In this document: positions 1-10,574 of the stretch, piece by piece
How positions within the stretch are numbered: the first letter of the stretch is position 1
Layout: the number at the start of each line of letters is the position of its first letter
NCBI RefSeq assembly: GCF_004011505.1
Contig: NZ_SAUN01000001.1
Coordinates: 7,591,501 to 7,655,500, forward strand
DNA: 64,000 bases
Origin: Nonomuraea polychroma
GTDB taxonomy: Bacteria; Actinomycetota; Actinomycetes; Streptosporangiales; Streptosporangiaceae
Direction of reading: 5' to 3'
The notes under the pieces: generated by a model
What the model saw: the letters and a program-made list of their open reading frames with translations, nothing else
Databases searched by the model: none
What the model was told of the DNA's origin: nothing
Program-made: the position numbers and the translations under genes

Positions 1-1
1 G

Positions 2-949
2 GACGAGCGCGCCGTCACCGAGGCCCGATCCCGCCTGCTCTCCCACATGCGCGAAAGGCCGCGGAGCAGGCGACGCCCGCTCCGTGTCACCTGGGCGATC
101 GGCCTGGCGGGGGCTGCCGCGCTGGTCGCTGCGGTCGTGATCGTTCCCGGCGTCCGGGACGGCTCCGAGAGGCCTCAGGCCCGTCCGTCCAGCTCCCAGC
201 CGTCGAGCACCCCGCTCCGGCTGCGCAAGGTCGCCACGGCCGAGGACCTGGCGGCCAACGCCGCCGCGCTGGCCGCCGCCCACCCGGACCCCGTGCCCGA
301 GCCCGATCAGTGGGCGTACATCAAGACCAAGGAGGCCCGGGGGAAGGGGACGAGGACCCACGAGATGTGGCGGCGGGCGAACGAGAAGCAGTTCGCCTTC
401 ATCGAGGACGGAAAGCTCAAAGTGCTCGACGGCTCGGAGTTCGAGGTGACCTACCCTTATCTCCTCTCGCTGCCGACCGAGCCCGCCGCCCTGCTGGCCC
501 GCGTCTACGAGGAGATGGACGCCGAGCACGTAAAGCGGCAGGCCCAGCGGAGAAGGGGCCAGGCCACGGTGCCGCCGTTGACCGCCGAACAGCGGCACAC
601 GTACGCGTTCCAGCACATCGTGCAGGGCATGCGGGACGCCGTGCTGCCCCGCGCGCTCCGGTCGGCCATGTACGGCGCCCTGGCCGACATCCCGGGTGTC
701 CGCTACGAGGCCCGCGCCACGGACCTCGCCAAGCGGCCGGGGGTGACCCTCTACCGGATCCACGAGGGATACCTGCGCGACGAGATCTTCATCGACCCGG
801 ACACGTACGCGTACCTCGGCTACCGGATGATCGCGGTCCGGGACCACGAGAATCCCCGCGTGTACGAGTTCATCAAGAAGGGCCAGATGTTCGGCTGGGG
901 CAGCCTGATCGCCTCCGGGGTCGTCGACCGGCCCGGTGAGCGTCCCTGA
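2..949 (+). CDS. CU044_5270 family protein, 5' end cut by window edge
   Basis: The reading frame is open from base 2 and runs through the first Met at 47, so the true start lies left of the window. A basic stretch is followed by one membrane helix (about residues 22-42 counted from that Met), then a Ser/Pro linker and a soluble domain of about 240 residues. This layout is typical of actinobacterial CU044_5270-family proteins, which usually follow an ECF sigma-factor gene and are thought to be anti-sigma-like or cell-surface proteins. That role is family knowledge; nothing in the visible part proves it. The neighbour expected upstream is outside the window. Confidence 0.7.
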   Translation, partial: DERAVTEARSRLLSHMRERPRSRRRPLRVTWAIGLAGAAALVAAVVIVPGVRDGSERPQARPSSSQPSSTPLRLRKVATAEDLAANAAALAAAHPDPVPEPDQWAYIKTKEARGKGTRTHEMWRRANEKQFAFIEDGKLKVLDGSEFEVTYPYLLSLPTEPAALLARVYEEMDAEHVKRQAQRRRGQATVPPLTAEQRHTYAFQHIVQGMRDAVLPRALRSAMYGALADIPGVRYEARATDLAKRPGVTLYRIHEGYLRDEIFIDPDTYAYLGYRMIAVRDHENPRVYEFIKKGQMFGWGSLIASGVVDRPGERP

Positions 950-1001
950 CGAAGCCTCAGCGGCCTGGGCCGCCCGGCGGACTGTTAAGGGATGAAAAAT
1001 A

Positions 1002-1028
1002 CCTTCGCAAAGATCTCGCCAGCGAAGG
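1002..1028. promoter_or_regulatory. Inverted repeat upstream of the amidase gene
   Basis: CCTTCGC (1002-1008) and GCGAAGG (1022-1028) form perfect 7-base arms around a 13-base loop. They lie in the AT-richer spacer 55 bases before the amidase start. It could be an operator or an mRNA hairpin. I see no conserved c-di-AMP (ydaO) riboswitch core here. Confidence 0.35.
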
Positions 1029-1082
1029 AAAATGTTGAGACGCTGACTGCACCACAGCGCCCCCAGCCCTGAGGAGTGGTTC

Positions 1083-2999
1083 ATGCGCAGACTACTGGCG
1101 ATCGGCCTGGTCGCCATCCTCCCCTTAACCAACGTGACCGCCGCCCGCGCCCAAGAGCCCGCCGACCGGCAGCAGGCCTTCGCCGCGGCCGCCGAGGAGT
1201 TCCAGGTGCCGGAGAGCGTGCTGCTCGGCGTCTCCTACCTGGAGTCCCGGTGGGACGCCCACGCGGGCCAGCCGTCCAGCGACGCCGGGTTCGGGCCCAT
1301 GCACCTGACCGACGCGGCCGCGTACAGCGGGTCCAATCATCATCACGAGGGCGAGGAAGACGCCCGCGGGGACGAGAGCCGGCCCCTGCCCGCACCCGAA
1401 CCGGAGGAGCCCACTCCCACCGAGATCCCCGCCTCCCTGCGCACCATGGAGCGGGCGGCCGAGCTCACCGGCGAGAGCCACGAGCGGCTGCGCACGGACG
1501 ACGCCGCCAACATCCGGGGCGGCGCGGCGCTGCTGGCCGACTACCAGAAGGCGCTCGGCGCACCGCTGAGCGACAGCCCTGGCGAATGGTACGGCGCCGT
1601 CGCCAAGTATTCGGGCGCCGAGGAGGCCGGCGCCGCCAAGTTCTTCGCCGACGAGGTCTTCAACACGATCAAGGAGGGCGCCGAGCGGACCACCCACGAT
1701 GGGGAGCGGGTCCGGCTGCCGGCTGTGCCCGACCTCGTGAAGATCGAGAAGTGGCTGGAGAAGCTCGGCCTGCGCCCGACGCGCCCTGACGGCGTCGAGT
1801 GTCCCGCCTCGGTCTCCTGCGAGTGGATTCCGTCGGCTTACCAGCAGCTGCCCAATGGCAACTACGGGCACTACGACCTGGCGAACCGGCCGTACAGCCA
1901 GAAGATCGACTACATCATCATTCACGACATGGAGGGCTATTTCCTGCCCTCCATCCGCCTCAACCAGGACCCGAACTACCGCGCGAGCTGGCAGTACTCC
2001 ATCCGCTCCACCGACGGCCACATCGCCCAGCACATCAAGTCCAAAGACGTCGCCTGGCAGGCCGGCAACTGGTACATCAACGCCAAGTCCATCGGCATCG
2101 AGCACGAGGGTTTCCTGGCCGAGGGCAGCACCTGGTACACCGAGGCGATGTACCGCTCCTCGGCCCGCCTGGTCCGCTACCTGGCGCTCAGGCACGGCGT
2201 GCCGCTGGACCGCGCCCACATCCTGGGCCACGACAACGTCCCCGGCACCCTGCCGTCGACGGTCAGGGGCATGCATGAGGACCCCGGCCCGTTCTGGGAC
2301 TGGGCGCACTATTTCCAGCTGATGGGGGCGCCGCTGCACCAGTTCGGCGGGCCGCAGGCCGGATCGATCATGATCAGGCCGGACTTCGCCACGAACAAGC
2401 CGTACTTCTACGGGTGCGACCGCAAGAACCCGTCAGCGGCCTGCCCGCCGCTGCCGGCCGGCACTGTCTGGCTGCGTACCGAGCCGCGTGCCGACGCCCC
2501 GCTGGTCAAGGACATCGGCAAGCACCCCACCGGCGGGTCCCTCTACAGCGTGTACGACCACAGCGCCCGCGCCAGCACCGGCCAGCGCTTCGCGGTGGCC
2601 GACCGCCAGGGTGACTGGACGGCGATCTGGTATCTCGGCCAGAAGGCGTGGTTCCACAACCCGGCCGACGCCCCGACCGCCATCCCGTCCATGGGCCTGG
2701 TCGTGACCCCGAAGCCGGGCAAGGCGACCGTGCCGGTGTACGGCCGGGCGTACCCGGAGCAGGAGGCGTACCCGGCGGGCGTTCCCTACCAGGCCGTGAC
2801 ACCGCTGCAGTACACGTTCTCGGCAGGCGAGAAGTACACTCTCGGCGGCCCGGCGGCCACGGAGTACTACCGGGCGGTCACCTTCAACCTGGAGGACCAC
2901 CAGGTGGTCCGGGGGAAGACCAAGTATCTGGAGATCCAGTTCGGCCACCGCGTGATGTTCGTCAAGGCTGACGACGTGCAGGTGAGTTTCTCCGGGTGA
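1083..2999 (+). CDS. Secreted N-acetylmuramoyl-L-alanine amidase with lysozyme-like N-terminus and SH3-like tail
   Basis: This is a predicted peptidoglycan hydrolase of 638 residues. An N-terminal signal peptide ends near the ARAQ motif (about residue 24). Residues 30-85 resemble a transglycosylase/lysozyme fold (motif YLESRWD, then GPMHL). Residues about 270-420 form an amidase_2/PGRP domain with candidate zinc ligands His281 (IIIHDMEG) and His383 (HILGHD). Residues about 465-550 look like a bacterial SH3 domain. The ATG is preceded by AGGAG at normal spacing. The last 38 bases overlap the convergent RpiR gene. Export and wall cleavage follow from the family. Whether the N-terminal lysozyme-like part is active is unknown, because it looks short and carries an acidic Pro/Glu insertion. 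Confidence 0.85.
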   Translation: MRRLLAIGLVAILPLTNVTAARAQEPADRQQAFAAAAEEFQVPESVLLGVSYLESRWDAHAGQPSSDAGFGPMHLTDAAAYSGSNHHHEGEEDARGDESRPLPAPEPEEPTPTEIPASLRTMERAAELTGESHERLRTDDAANIRGGAALLADYQKALGAPLSDSPGEWYGAVAKYSGAEEAGAAKFFADEVFNTIKEGAERTTHDGERVRLPAVPDLVKIEKWLEKLGLRPTRPDGVECPASVSCEWIPSAYQQLPNGNYGHYDLANRPYSQKIDYIIIHDMEGYFLPSIRLNQDPNYRASWQYSIRSTDGHIAQHIKSKDVAWQAGNWYINAKSIGIEHEGFLAEGSTWYTEAMYRSSARLVRYLALRHGVPLDRAHILGHDNVPGTLPSTVRGMHEDPGPFWDWAHYFQLMGAPLHQFGGPQAGSIMIRPDFATNKPYFYGCDRKNPSAACPPLPAGTVWLRTEPRADAPLVKDIGKHPTGGSLYSVYDHSARASTGQRFAVADRQGDWTAIWYLGQKAWFHNPADAPTAIPSMGLVVTPKPGKATVPVYGRAYPEQEAYPAGVPYQAVTPLQYTFSAGEKYTLGGPAATEYYRAVTFNLEDHQVVRGKTKYLEIQFGHRVMFVKADDVQVSFSG

Positions 3000-3858
3000 A
3001 CTCCTTGACGGCGCGCCTGGTGCTCGCGAGCGCCTCCTGAGAGGAGTCGTACGTGCGCTGGGCGACGCCGACGAACACGCAGTCGACGACGAGGAGCTGG
3101 CTGATCCGGCTGGCCAGGGCGCCGGGGCGGAACTCCGTCTCGCGCCCGGCCGAGATCAGCACGTGTTCGGCCAGCTCCGCGATGGACGAGCGCGGGTTGT
3201 TGGTGATCGCGACCGTGGTCGCGCCCGCCTCCTTCGCCCGCGACAGCGGCTCGATCACGTCCGGGGTCTCCCCCGACGTGCTGATCCCGATCGCCACGTC
3301 GCCTTCCCTGAGCAGGACCGCGCTGGTCAGCGCCAGGTGCGCGTCCTGGAAGGCGTGGCTGGACAGGCCGATGCGCAGCAGCTTCTGTGCGACGTCCTCG
3401 GCCACCAGCCCGGACGCGCCGACCCCGTAGGCGTCGATCCGCCGGGCCGCGACGATCGCGTCGACGACCAGGCCGAGCCGCTCCGAGGTCAACTGGGCCA
3501 CCGTGTCGTTGATCGCCTCGGATTCGGCCCGCGCGACCTTCTGGATCACCTCCGACAGCGGGTCGTCGGGCGCGAGGTCGCCGGGCACGAGCCGGTCCGG
3601 CTGCGCGGCGGCGGCCGCCAGGGCCAGGCGCAGCTGCGGATATCCGGCGAACCCGAGCAGGCGGGCCGTCCGCACGATCGTGGCCTCGCTGGTGCCCGAG
3701 GCGGCCGAGAGCTCCGTGATGGTGCTCCTGGCCACCGTGGCGGGGTCTTCCAAGATGAGCCGGGCGACGGTCTGGGCGGCCGGCGTCAGGGACGGCAGCA
3801 CACCGCGAACCGTGGCCACCAGAGTGTCGGCCCGCAGGCCGTTGCCGCTGTCGTCCAC
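2962..3858 (-). CDS. MurR/RpiR family transcriptional regulator
   Basis: The 298-residue protein has an N-terminal HTH_6 domain (about 15-90, with the helix-turn-helix around TITELSAASGTSEATIVRTA). A SIS phosphosugar-binding domain follows at about 125-255 (GISTSGETPDV and AITNN motifs). Proteins of this family sense phosphosugars and repress or activate sugar or amino-sugar genes. The start is GTG with no good ribosome site; a CATAAT sequence sits 7 bases upstream, so a leaderless message is possible. The gene lies 20 bases downstream of glgP on the same strand and may be co-transcribed, which would link it to glucan or amino-sugar status. Its 3' end overlaps the convergent amidase gene. Confidence 0.88.
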   Translation of the reverse strand: MDDSGNGLRADTLVATVRGVLPSLTPAAQTVARLILEDPATVARSTITELSAASGTSEATIVRTARLLGFAGYPQLRLALAAAAAQPDRLVPGDLAPDDPLSEVIQKVARAESEAINDTVAQLTSERLGLVVDAIVAARRIDAYGVGASGLVAEDVAQKLLRIGLSSHAFQDAHLALTSAVLLREGDVAIGISTSGETPDVIEPLSRAKEAGATTVAITNNPRSSIAELAEHVLISAGRETEFRPGALASRISQLLVVDCVFVGVAQRTYDSSQEALASTRRAVKEFTRRNSPARRQP

Positions 3859-3878
3859 GTGACGATTATGCCGCTCGT

Positions 3879-6470
3879 TTAACGCAACGTGCCGTTTGTC
3901 ATGCCCGCGGGCTCCTCAGGAACCGCGATCAGCCCCAATTCGGCCGGAGTGGCGACGAGCGGGTGGTACGGGACAACGCGCACGGTGTACCCGAAAGCAC
4001 CCGTGCGGTCGAGCGGCACCGTGCCCGTGTAGTGAGCCCTCCCGTCGTCGTCCACCGACCCCACGGTCAGCTTCGCGTACGAGGGATGCATCAGCTCGTC
4101 GTGTGGCCCGACCTTCCCATAGGCCGCCTCGACCAGCACGTCGTCCGTTTCCAGGTCACCGAGCGCGATCGTGGCGTGCAGTTCGACGGTGGCCCCGACC
4201 TCCGGCGTGTCCCCCACGCCCGAGGCTTCGACGTGCTCCACCCGGATGCCGGGCCAGGCCCTGGTGACGCGGACCCGCCAGGCGGCGAACGCCTTCGCCG
4301 GCGCGTACGAGTCCGCCGACAGCGCCCTGGCGGCCTTCGCGGCCGGGGTGTAGAGGTCCACGACATAGTCCCGGAGCATGCGCCCGGCGAGCACCTTGGG
4401 CCCGAGCGAGGCCAGGGTGTGCTTGACCATCTCCATCCAGCGCCGCGGCAGCCCGTCGCCGGGGCGGTCGTAGAACCGGTCGGACACCTCGTGCTCGATC
4501 AGGTCGTACAGGGCGGCGGCCTCCAGCTCGTCACGCCGATCCTGGTCGCTCACGCCGTCGGCGGTGGGGATGGCCCAGCCGTTGGTGCTGTCGTACCACT
4601 CGTCCCACCAGCCGTCGCGGATGGACAGGTTGAGCCCGCCGTTCAGCGCGGACTTCATGCCGGAGGTGCCGGAGGCCTCCAGGGGCCGCAGCGGGTTGTT
4701 GAGCCACACGTCGCAGCCCTGGACCATGAGCTGGCCCAGCGTCATGTCGTAGTCCGGCAGGAACACGATCCGGTGCCTGACGTGCTGCTGGTCGGCGAAC
4801 TTGACGATCTGCTGGATCAGCTTCTTGCCGCCCTCGTCGGCGGGGTGGGCCTTGCCGGCGATCACGATCTGGACCGGCTTCGCCGGGTCGAGCAGCAGCT
4901 CGGCCAGCCGCTGGGGGTCGCGCAGCATGAGCGTGAGCCGCTTGTAGGACGGCACGCGCCGGGCGAAGCCGATCGTCAGCACGTCGGGGTCGAGCGCGTC
5001 GTCGATCCATCCCAGCTCGGCGTCGGAGGCGCCGCGCTCGCGCCAGGCCTTGCGGAGACGGACCCTGGCACCCTCGACCAGGCGACGGCGCAGCGTGCCC
5101 CTGATCTGCCAGATGTCGCTGTCGGAGATCTTCTGGATGCCCTCCCAGCCGCGGGCCCGCTCCAGCAGCGAGGGCAGCTCGCGGCCGGCCAGCTCCATGA
5201 ACTCGCGGCCGACCCAGGTCGGCGCGTGCACGCCGTTGGTGATCGACCCGATCGGGACCTCGTCCACGTCGAATCCCGGCCAGAGCCCCTTGAACATGTC
5301 CCGGCTGACCTGGCCGTGCAGCTTGGACACGCCGTTGACCCGCTGGGCCAGCCGCATGCCCATGACGGCCATGTTGAACCGGCCGGGGTCGGACTCGGCG
5401 CCCAGCGCCAGGATGCGCTCCACCGGCACGGTCGGCCAGGCGGCCGAGCCGCCGAAGTGGCGCGCGATCATGTCGACGGGGAACCGGTCGATGCCCGCGG
5501 GCACGGGCGTGTGCGTGGTGAACACCGTGCCCGCCCGCACGGCCTCCAGCGCCTCGTCGAAGGAGAGGCGGGACTCGGTCAGCTCGCGGATGCGCTCCAG
5601 TCCGAGGAAGCCGGCGTGGCCCTCGTTGGTGTGGAACACCTCGGGCTCGGCATGCCCGGTGATGCGGCAGTATGCCCTGATGGCGCGCACGCCGCCGACG
5701 CCCAGCAGCAGCTCCTGCATGAGCCGGTGGTCGGTGCCGCCGCCGTAGAGGCGGTCGGTGATGTCGCGGGCGGAGTTGTCGTTCTCGGCCACGTCGGAGT
5801 CGAGCAGCAGCAGCGGCACCCGGCCCACCTGCGCGACCCACACCTGCGCGTGCAGCACGCGCTCGTCCGGCAGGGCGAGGCGGATCTTGACGGCGCTGCC
5901 GTCGGCCTCCTTGAGCAGGCTCAGCGGCAGGCCGCCCGCGTCGAGCGACGGGTAGTGCTCCAGCTGCCAGCCCTCGGGCGACAGCGACTGCGTGAAGTAG
6001 CCGTGCCGGTAGAGCAGGCCGACCGCGAGGATCGGCACGCCCAGGTCACTGGCCGCCTTGAGGTGGTCGCCGGCCAGGATGCCGAGACCGCCGGAATACT
6101 GCGGCAACGCGGCCGCGATGCCGTATTCAGGCGAGAAGTACGCGATGGCGCGCGCGCCGTCGGGCAACGTCTGATACCAGCGCGGCGAGGTCATGTATTC
6201 ACGCAGGTCGTCGGCGGCGTCGGCGAGACGGCGCAGGAAGCGGCGGTCGGCGGCCAGCTCGGTCAGCCTGTCCGGCGTGACGGCGCCGAGCAGGGCCACG
6301 GGATCGTGGCCGACCTGCTCCCAGAGCTCCGCGTCGACCTCGGCGAAAAGATCTATCGTCTCCGGGTGCCATGACCAGCGGAGGTTGTGGACAAGCTCGC
6401 CGAGGGCGGCCAGCTCCGCGGGCAGGACGGTGCGGACGGTGAACCGGCGAATAGCTCTCACGATGTGCAC
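3879..6470 (-). CDS. glgP: Alpha-glucan phosphorylase
   Basis: This PLP enzyme releases glucose-1-phosphate from glycogen-type alpha-1,4-glucans. The 863-residue protein opens with an N-terminal domain typical of the short actinobacterial GlgP type (LAALGELVHNLRWSWHPET). It contains the phosphorylase landmarks AYFSPEYG, HTNEGHAGF, VFTTHTPVPAGIDRF and ITNGVHAPTW, and the SGTSGMKSALNGG segment that binds PLP and phosphate. Length is normal for the class. It is divergent from glgE across 235 bases, so breakdown and synthesis of alpha-glucan can be controlled from one intergenic region. The RpiR regulator follows 20 bases downstream. Confidence 0.95.
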   Translation of the reverse strand: MHIVRAIRRFTVRTVLPAELAALGELVHNLRWSWHPETIDLFAEVDAELWEQVGHDPVALLGAVTPDRLTELAADRRFLRRLADAADDLREYMTSPRWYQTLPDGARAIAYFSPEYGIAAALPQYSGGLGILAGDHLKAASDLGVPILAVGLLYRHGYFTQSLSPEGWQLEHYPSLDAGGLPLSLLKEADGSAVKIRLALPDERVLHAQVWVAQVGRVPLLLLDSDVAENDNSARDITDRLYGGGTDHRLMQELLLGVGGVRAIRAYCRITGHAEPEVFHTNEGHAGFLGLERIRELTESRLSFDEALEAVRAGTVFTTHTPVPAGIDRFPVDMIARHFGGSAAWPTVPVERILALGAESDPGRFNMAVMGMRLAQRVNGVSKLHGQVSRDMFKGLWPGFDVDEVPIGSITNGVHAPTWVGREFMELAGRELPSLLERARGWEGIQKISDSDIWQIRGTLRRRLVEGARVRLRKAWRERGASDAELGWIDDALDPDVLTIGFARRVPSYKRLTLMLRDPQRLAELLLDPAKPVQIVIAGKAHPADEGGKKLIQQIVKFADQQHVRHRIVFLPDYDMTLGQLMVQGCDVWLNNPLRPLEASGTSGMKSALNGGLNLSIRDGWWDEWYDSTNGWAIPTADGVSDQDRRDELEAAALYDLIEHEVSDRFYDRPGDGLPRRWMEMVKHTLASLGPKVLAGRMLRDYVVDLYTPAAKAARALSADSYAPAKAFAAWRVRVTRAWPGIRVEHVEASGVGDTPEVGATVELHATIALGDLETDDVLVEAAYGKVGPHDELMHPSYAKLTVGSVDDDGRAHYTGTVPLDRTGAFGYTVRVVPYHPLVATPAELGLIAVPEEPAGMTNGTLR

Positions 6471-6705
6471 CCTACGGGCTAGGAGGGACCAGTCAGTCCT
6501 TCACCCCCATGAAGCCTGTTCAAACCCCTTCCGAGAACAAGCATGAAGAGGGAGCATTGGGGCAACTTTCCCTATTGTTGGGCTCTCCCGGGACACCAGT
6601 CGGGAGGTCTATCCACTGCTGTCCACAATTTACGTGCGAGGATCGATCCTGCCGAGGAAAGCCTCCGGCGGCACCGGGTGCGCCGCCGCAAACCCTTGAA
6701 ATGCG

Positions 6706-8799
6706 ATGATCGGACGAATTCCCATCACGGACATCTCCCCCGTCGTCGACTGCGGGCAGTGGCCCGCGAAGGCGGTCGCCGGCGAGACCTTCCAGGTCTC
6801 GGCGACCGTGTTCAGAGAGGGCCACGACTCTGTGGCCGCGGGCGTGGTGCTGACCGCGCCCGACGGGCAGCGTGGCCGTTTGAGACCGATGCGCGAGCTC
6901 GCGCCCGGCACCGACCGGTGGGGCGTGGACGTGTCCCTGCCCGCGGAAGGCGACTGGTTGTTCCGCGTGGAGGCGTGGAGCGACCCGATCCACACCTGGC
7001 TGCACGACGCGGAGATCAAGATCCCGCGCGGCATGGACGTCGATCTCATGTGCGAGGAAGGCGCACGGCTCTTCGAGCGGGCCGCCAAGGCCGTACGCAC
7101 CGCGGACTGCGCCAACGGCACCCCCAAGCATGGCAAGGACGGCAACAACGGCGCGAACGGGCAGAAGAACAACGGGAACGGCGAGAGCACCTGCGGGCAC
7201 CGGGCGGCGCTGCTGTCCGTCGCGGCCACCCTGCGTGACGAGAACCTGGACCCCAGGGCCCGGCTGTCGATCGCGCAGTTGCCCGAGACCGCCGCCCTGC
7301 TGGAGGCGCATCCGTTCCGGGAGCTGGTGACCCGGTCCAAGTCCCACAAGATCAGGGTGGACCGGCGCCGGGCGCTCTACGGCTCGTGGTACGAGTTCTT
7401 CCCTCGATCGGAGGGGGCGATCGTCAGCGACCAGGGCATCTCCAAGTCCGGAAACTTCCAGACGGCGGCCAAAAGGTTGCCCGCGATCGCCAAGATGGGG
7501 TTCGACGTCGTCTACCTGCCGCCCGTCCACCCCATCGGCACCACGTTCCGCAAGGGGCGTAACAACACGCTGAGCCCGGAGCCGGACGACCCGGGCTCGC
7601 CCTGGGCGATCGGGTCGGAGGACGGCGGCCACGACGCGGTGCACCCGGACCTGGGCACGATCGAGGACTTCGACGAGTTCGTGGCGCACACGCGCGAGCT
7701 GGGCATGGAGGTGGCGCTGGACCTCGCGCTGCAGTGCTCGCCCGACCACCCGTGGGTCAAGGAGCACCCCGAGTGGTTCACGATCAGGGCCGACGGCTCC
7801 ATCGCGTACGCCGAGAACCCGCCGAAGAAATACCAGGACATCTATCCGATCAACTTCGACAAGGACCCCGAGGGCATCTACACCGAGGTCAGGCGGGTGG
7901 TGCGGCACTGGATGGACCACGGGGTGCGGATCTTCCGGGTGGACAATCCACACACCAAGCCGGTGGGGTTCTGGGAGCGGCTGCTGGCCGACATCCACAC
8001 GACCGACCCGGACGTGATCTTCCTGTCGGAGGCGTTCACCCGGCCGGCGATGTTGCGCACGCTCGCCAAGATCGGCTTTCACCAGTCGTACACGTACTAC
8101 ACGTGGAAGAACTCCAAGCACGACGTGGAGAGCTACCTCGCGGAGCTCTCCCACGAGACCTCCGCCTACCTGCGGCCGAACCTGTTCGTGAACACGCCGG
8201 ACATCCTGCACGAGTTCCTGCAGCACGGCGGGATCCCGGCGTTCAAGATCAGGGCGGTGCTGGCCGCGCTCACGTCGCCGACCTGGGGGGTCTATTCAGG
8301 GTACGAACTCGGAGAAAATATCCCGGTTCGCCCAGGCAGCGAGGAATATCTAGATAGTGAGAAATATCAGTACAAGCCCCGCGATTGGATTACGGCCGAA
8401 CGTGAGGGACGAAGCCTTGCCCCGTTCATCACGCACCTGAATTTGTTCCGAAGAGCGCATCCGGCACTGCAGGAATTGCGTAATCTACGGTTCCACAGGG
8501 TCGACCAACCGGACATCGTCTGCTTCTCGAAGCGGCTTCCGGGCGCCTATGACACGGCCACACGAAGGCACGGGATGGGCGACGTCGTTCTGGCGGTCGT
8601 CAACCTGGATCCGCACCACACCCACGAGGCAACTGTTGATCTTGACCTGCCCGCGCTCGGCCTCGACTGGGGCGCCGAGTTCGTCGTCGACGACGAGCTC
8701 TCAGGCGAGTCATACCGCTGGAGGCAGAGCAACTATGTACGCCTCGACCCTCACATCCAGCCTGCCCACATTCTCACCGTCCGAGCCGCGCCACGGTAG
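6706..8799 (+). CDS. glgE: Alpha-1,4-glucan:maltose-1-phosphate maltosyltransferase
   Basis: GlgE transfers maltosyl units from maltose-1-phosphate to the non-reducing end of alpha-glucans. The 697-residue GH13_3 protein has an N-terminal domain, a TIM barrel and a C-terminal beta domain. The nucleophile is Asp413 in FRVDNPH and the acid/base is Glu442 in LSEAF. The start is the first in-frame ATG after a stop and has no clear ribosome site, so it may be leaderless. Residues 135-163 are an Asn/Gly/Lys-rich insert bounded by two cysteines, which I do not know from other GlgE proteins. treS follows after 71 bases and mak after that, so the three probably form one operon. Confidence 0.96.
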   Translation: MIGRIPITDISPVVDCGQWPAKAVAGETFQVSATVFREGHDSVAAGVVLTAPDGQRGRLRPMRELAPGTDRWGVDVSLPAEGDWLFRVEAWSDPIHTWLHDAEIKIPRGMDVDLMCEEGARLFERAAKAVRTADCANGTPKHGKDGNNGANGQKNNGNGESTCGHRAALLSVAATLRDENLDPRARLSIAQLPETAALLEAHPFRELVTRSKSHKIRVDRRRALYGSWYEFFPRSEGAIVSDQGISKSGNFQTAAKRLPAIAKMGFDVVYLPPVHPIGTTFRKGRNNTLSPEPDDPGSPWAIGSEDGGHDAVHPDLGTIEDFDEFVAHTRELGMEVALDLALQCSPDHPWVKEHPEWFTIRADGSIAYAENPPKKYQDIYPINFDKDPEGIYTEVRRVVRHWMDHGVRIFRVDNPHTKPVGFWERLLADIHTTDPDVIFLSEAFTRPAMLRTLAKIGFHQSYTYYTWKNSKHDVESYLAELSHETSAYLRPNLFVNTPDILHEFLQHGGIPAFKIRAVLAALTSPTWGVYSGYELGENIPVRPGSEEYLDSEKYQYKPRDWITAEREGRSLAPFITHLNLFRRAHPALQELRNLRFHRVDQPDIVCFSKRLPGAYDTATRRHGMGDVVLAVVNLDPHHTHEATVDLDLPALGLDWGAEFVVDDELSGESYRWRQSNYVRLDPHIQPAHILTVRAAPR

Positions 8800-8870
8800 A
8801 ACAGAATTCAGCGGGGAGTCTTCAACGTGTGTGAAAGCGCCTCCCTCATGAGCACCCGGCGAGGGCGCTC

Positions 8871-10571
<1,701 letters not shown>

Positions 10572-10574
10572 GAC

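Noticed and set aside
960..1082. Possible c-di-AMP riboswitch before the wall hydrolase
   Set aside because: Only a simple 7-base-arm hairpin is present; the conserved ydaO core is not visible.
3963..6374. Long plus-strand open frame opposite glgP, and similar ones opposite treS, mak and the sugar operon
   Set aside because: All are antisense shadows of well-identified genes, with no ribosome sites or recognisable domains.
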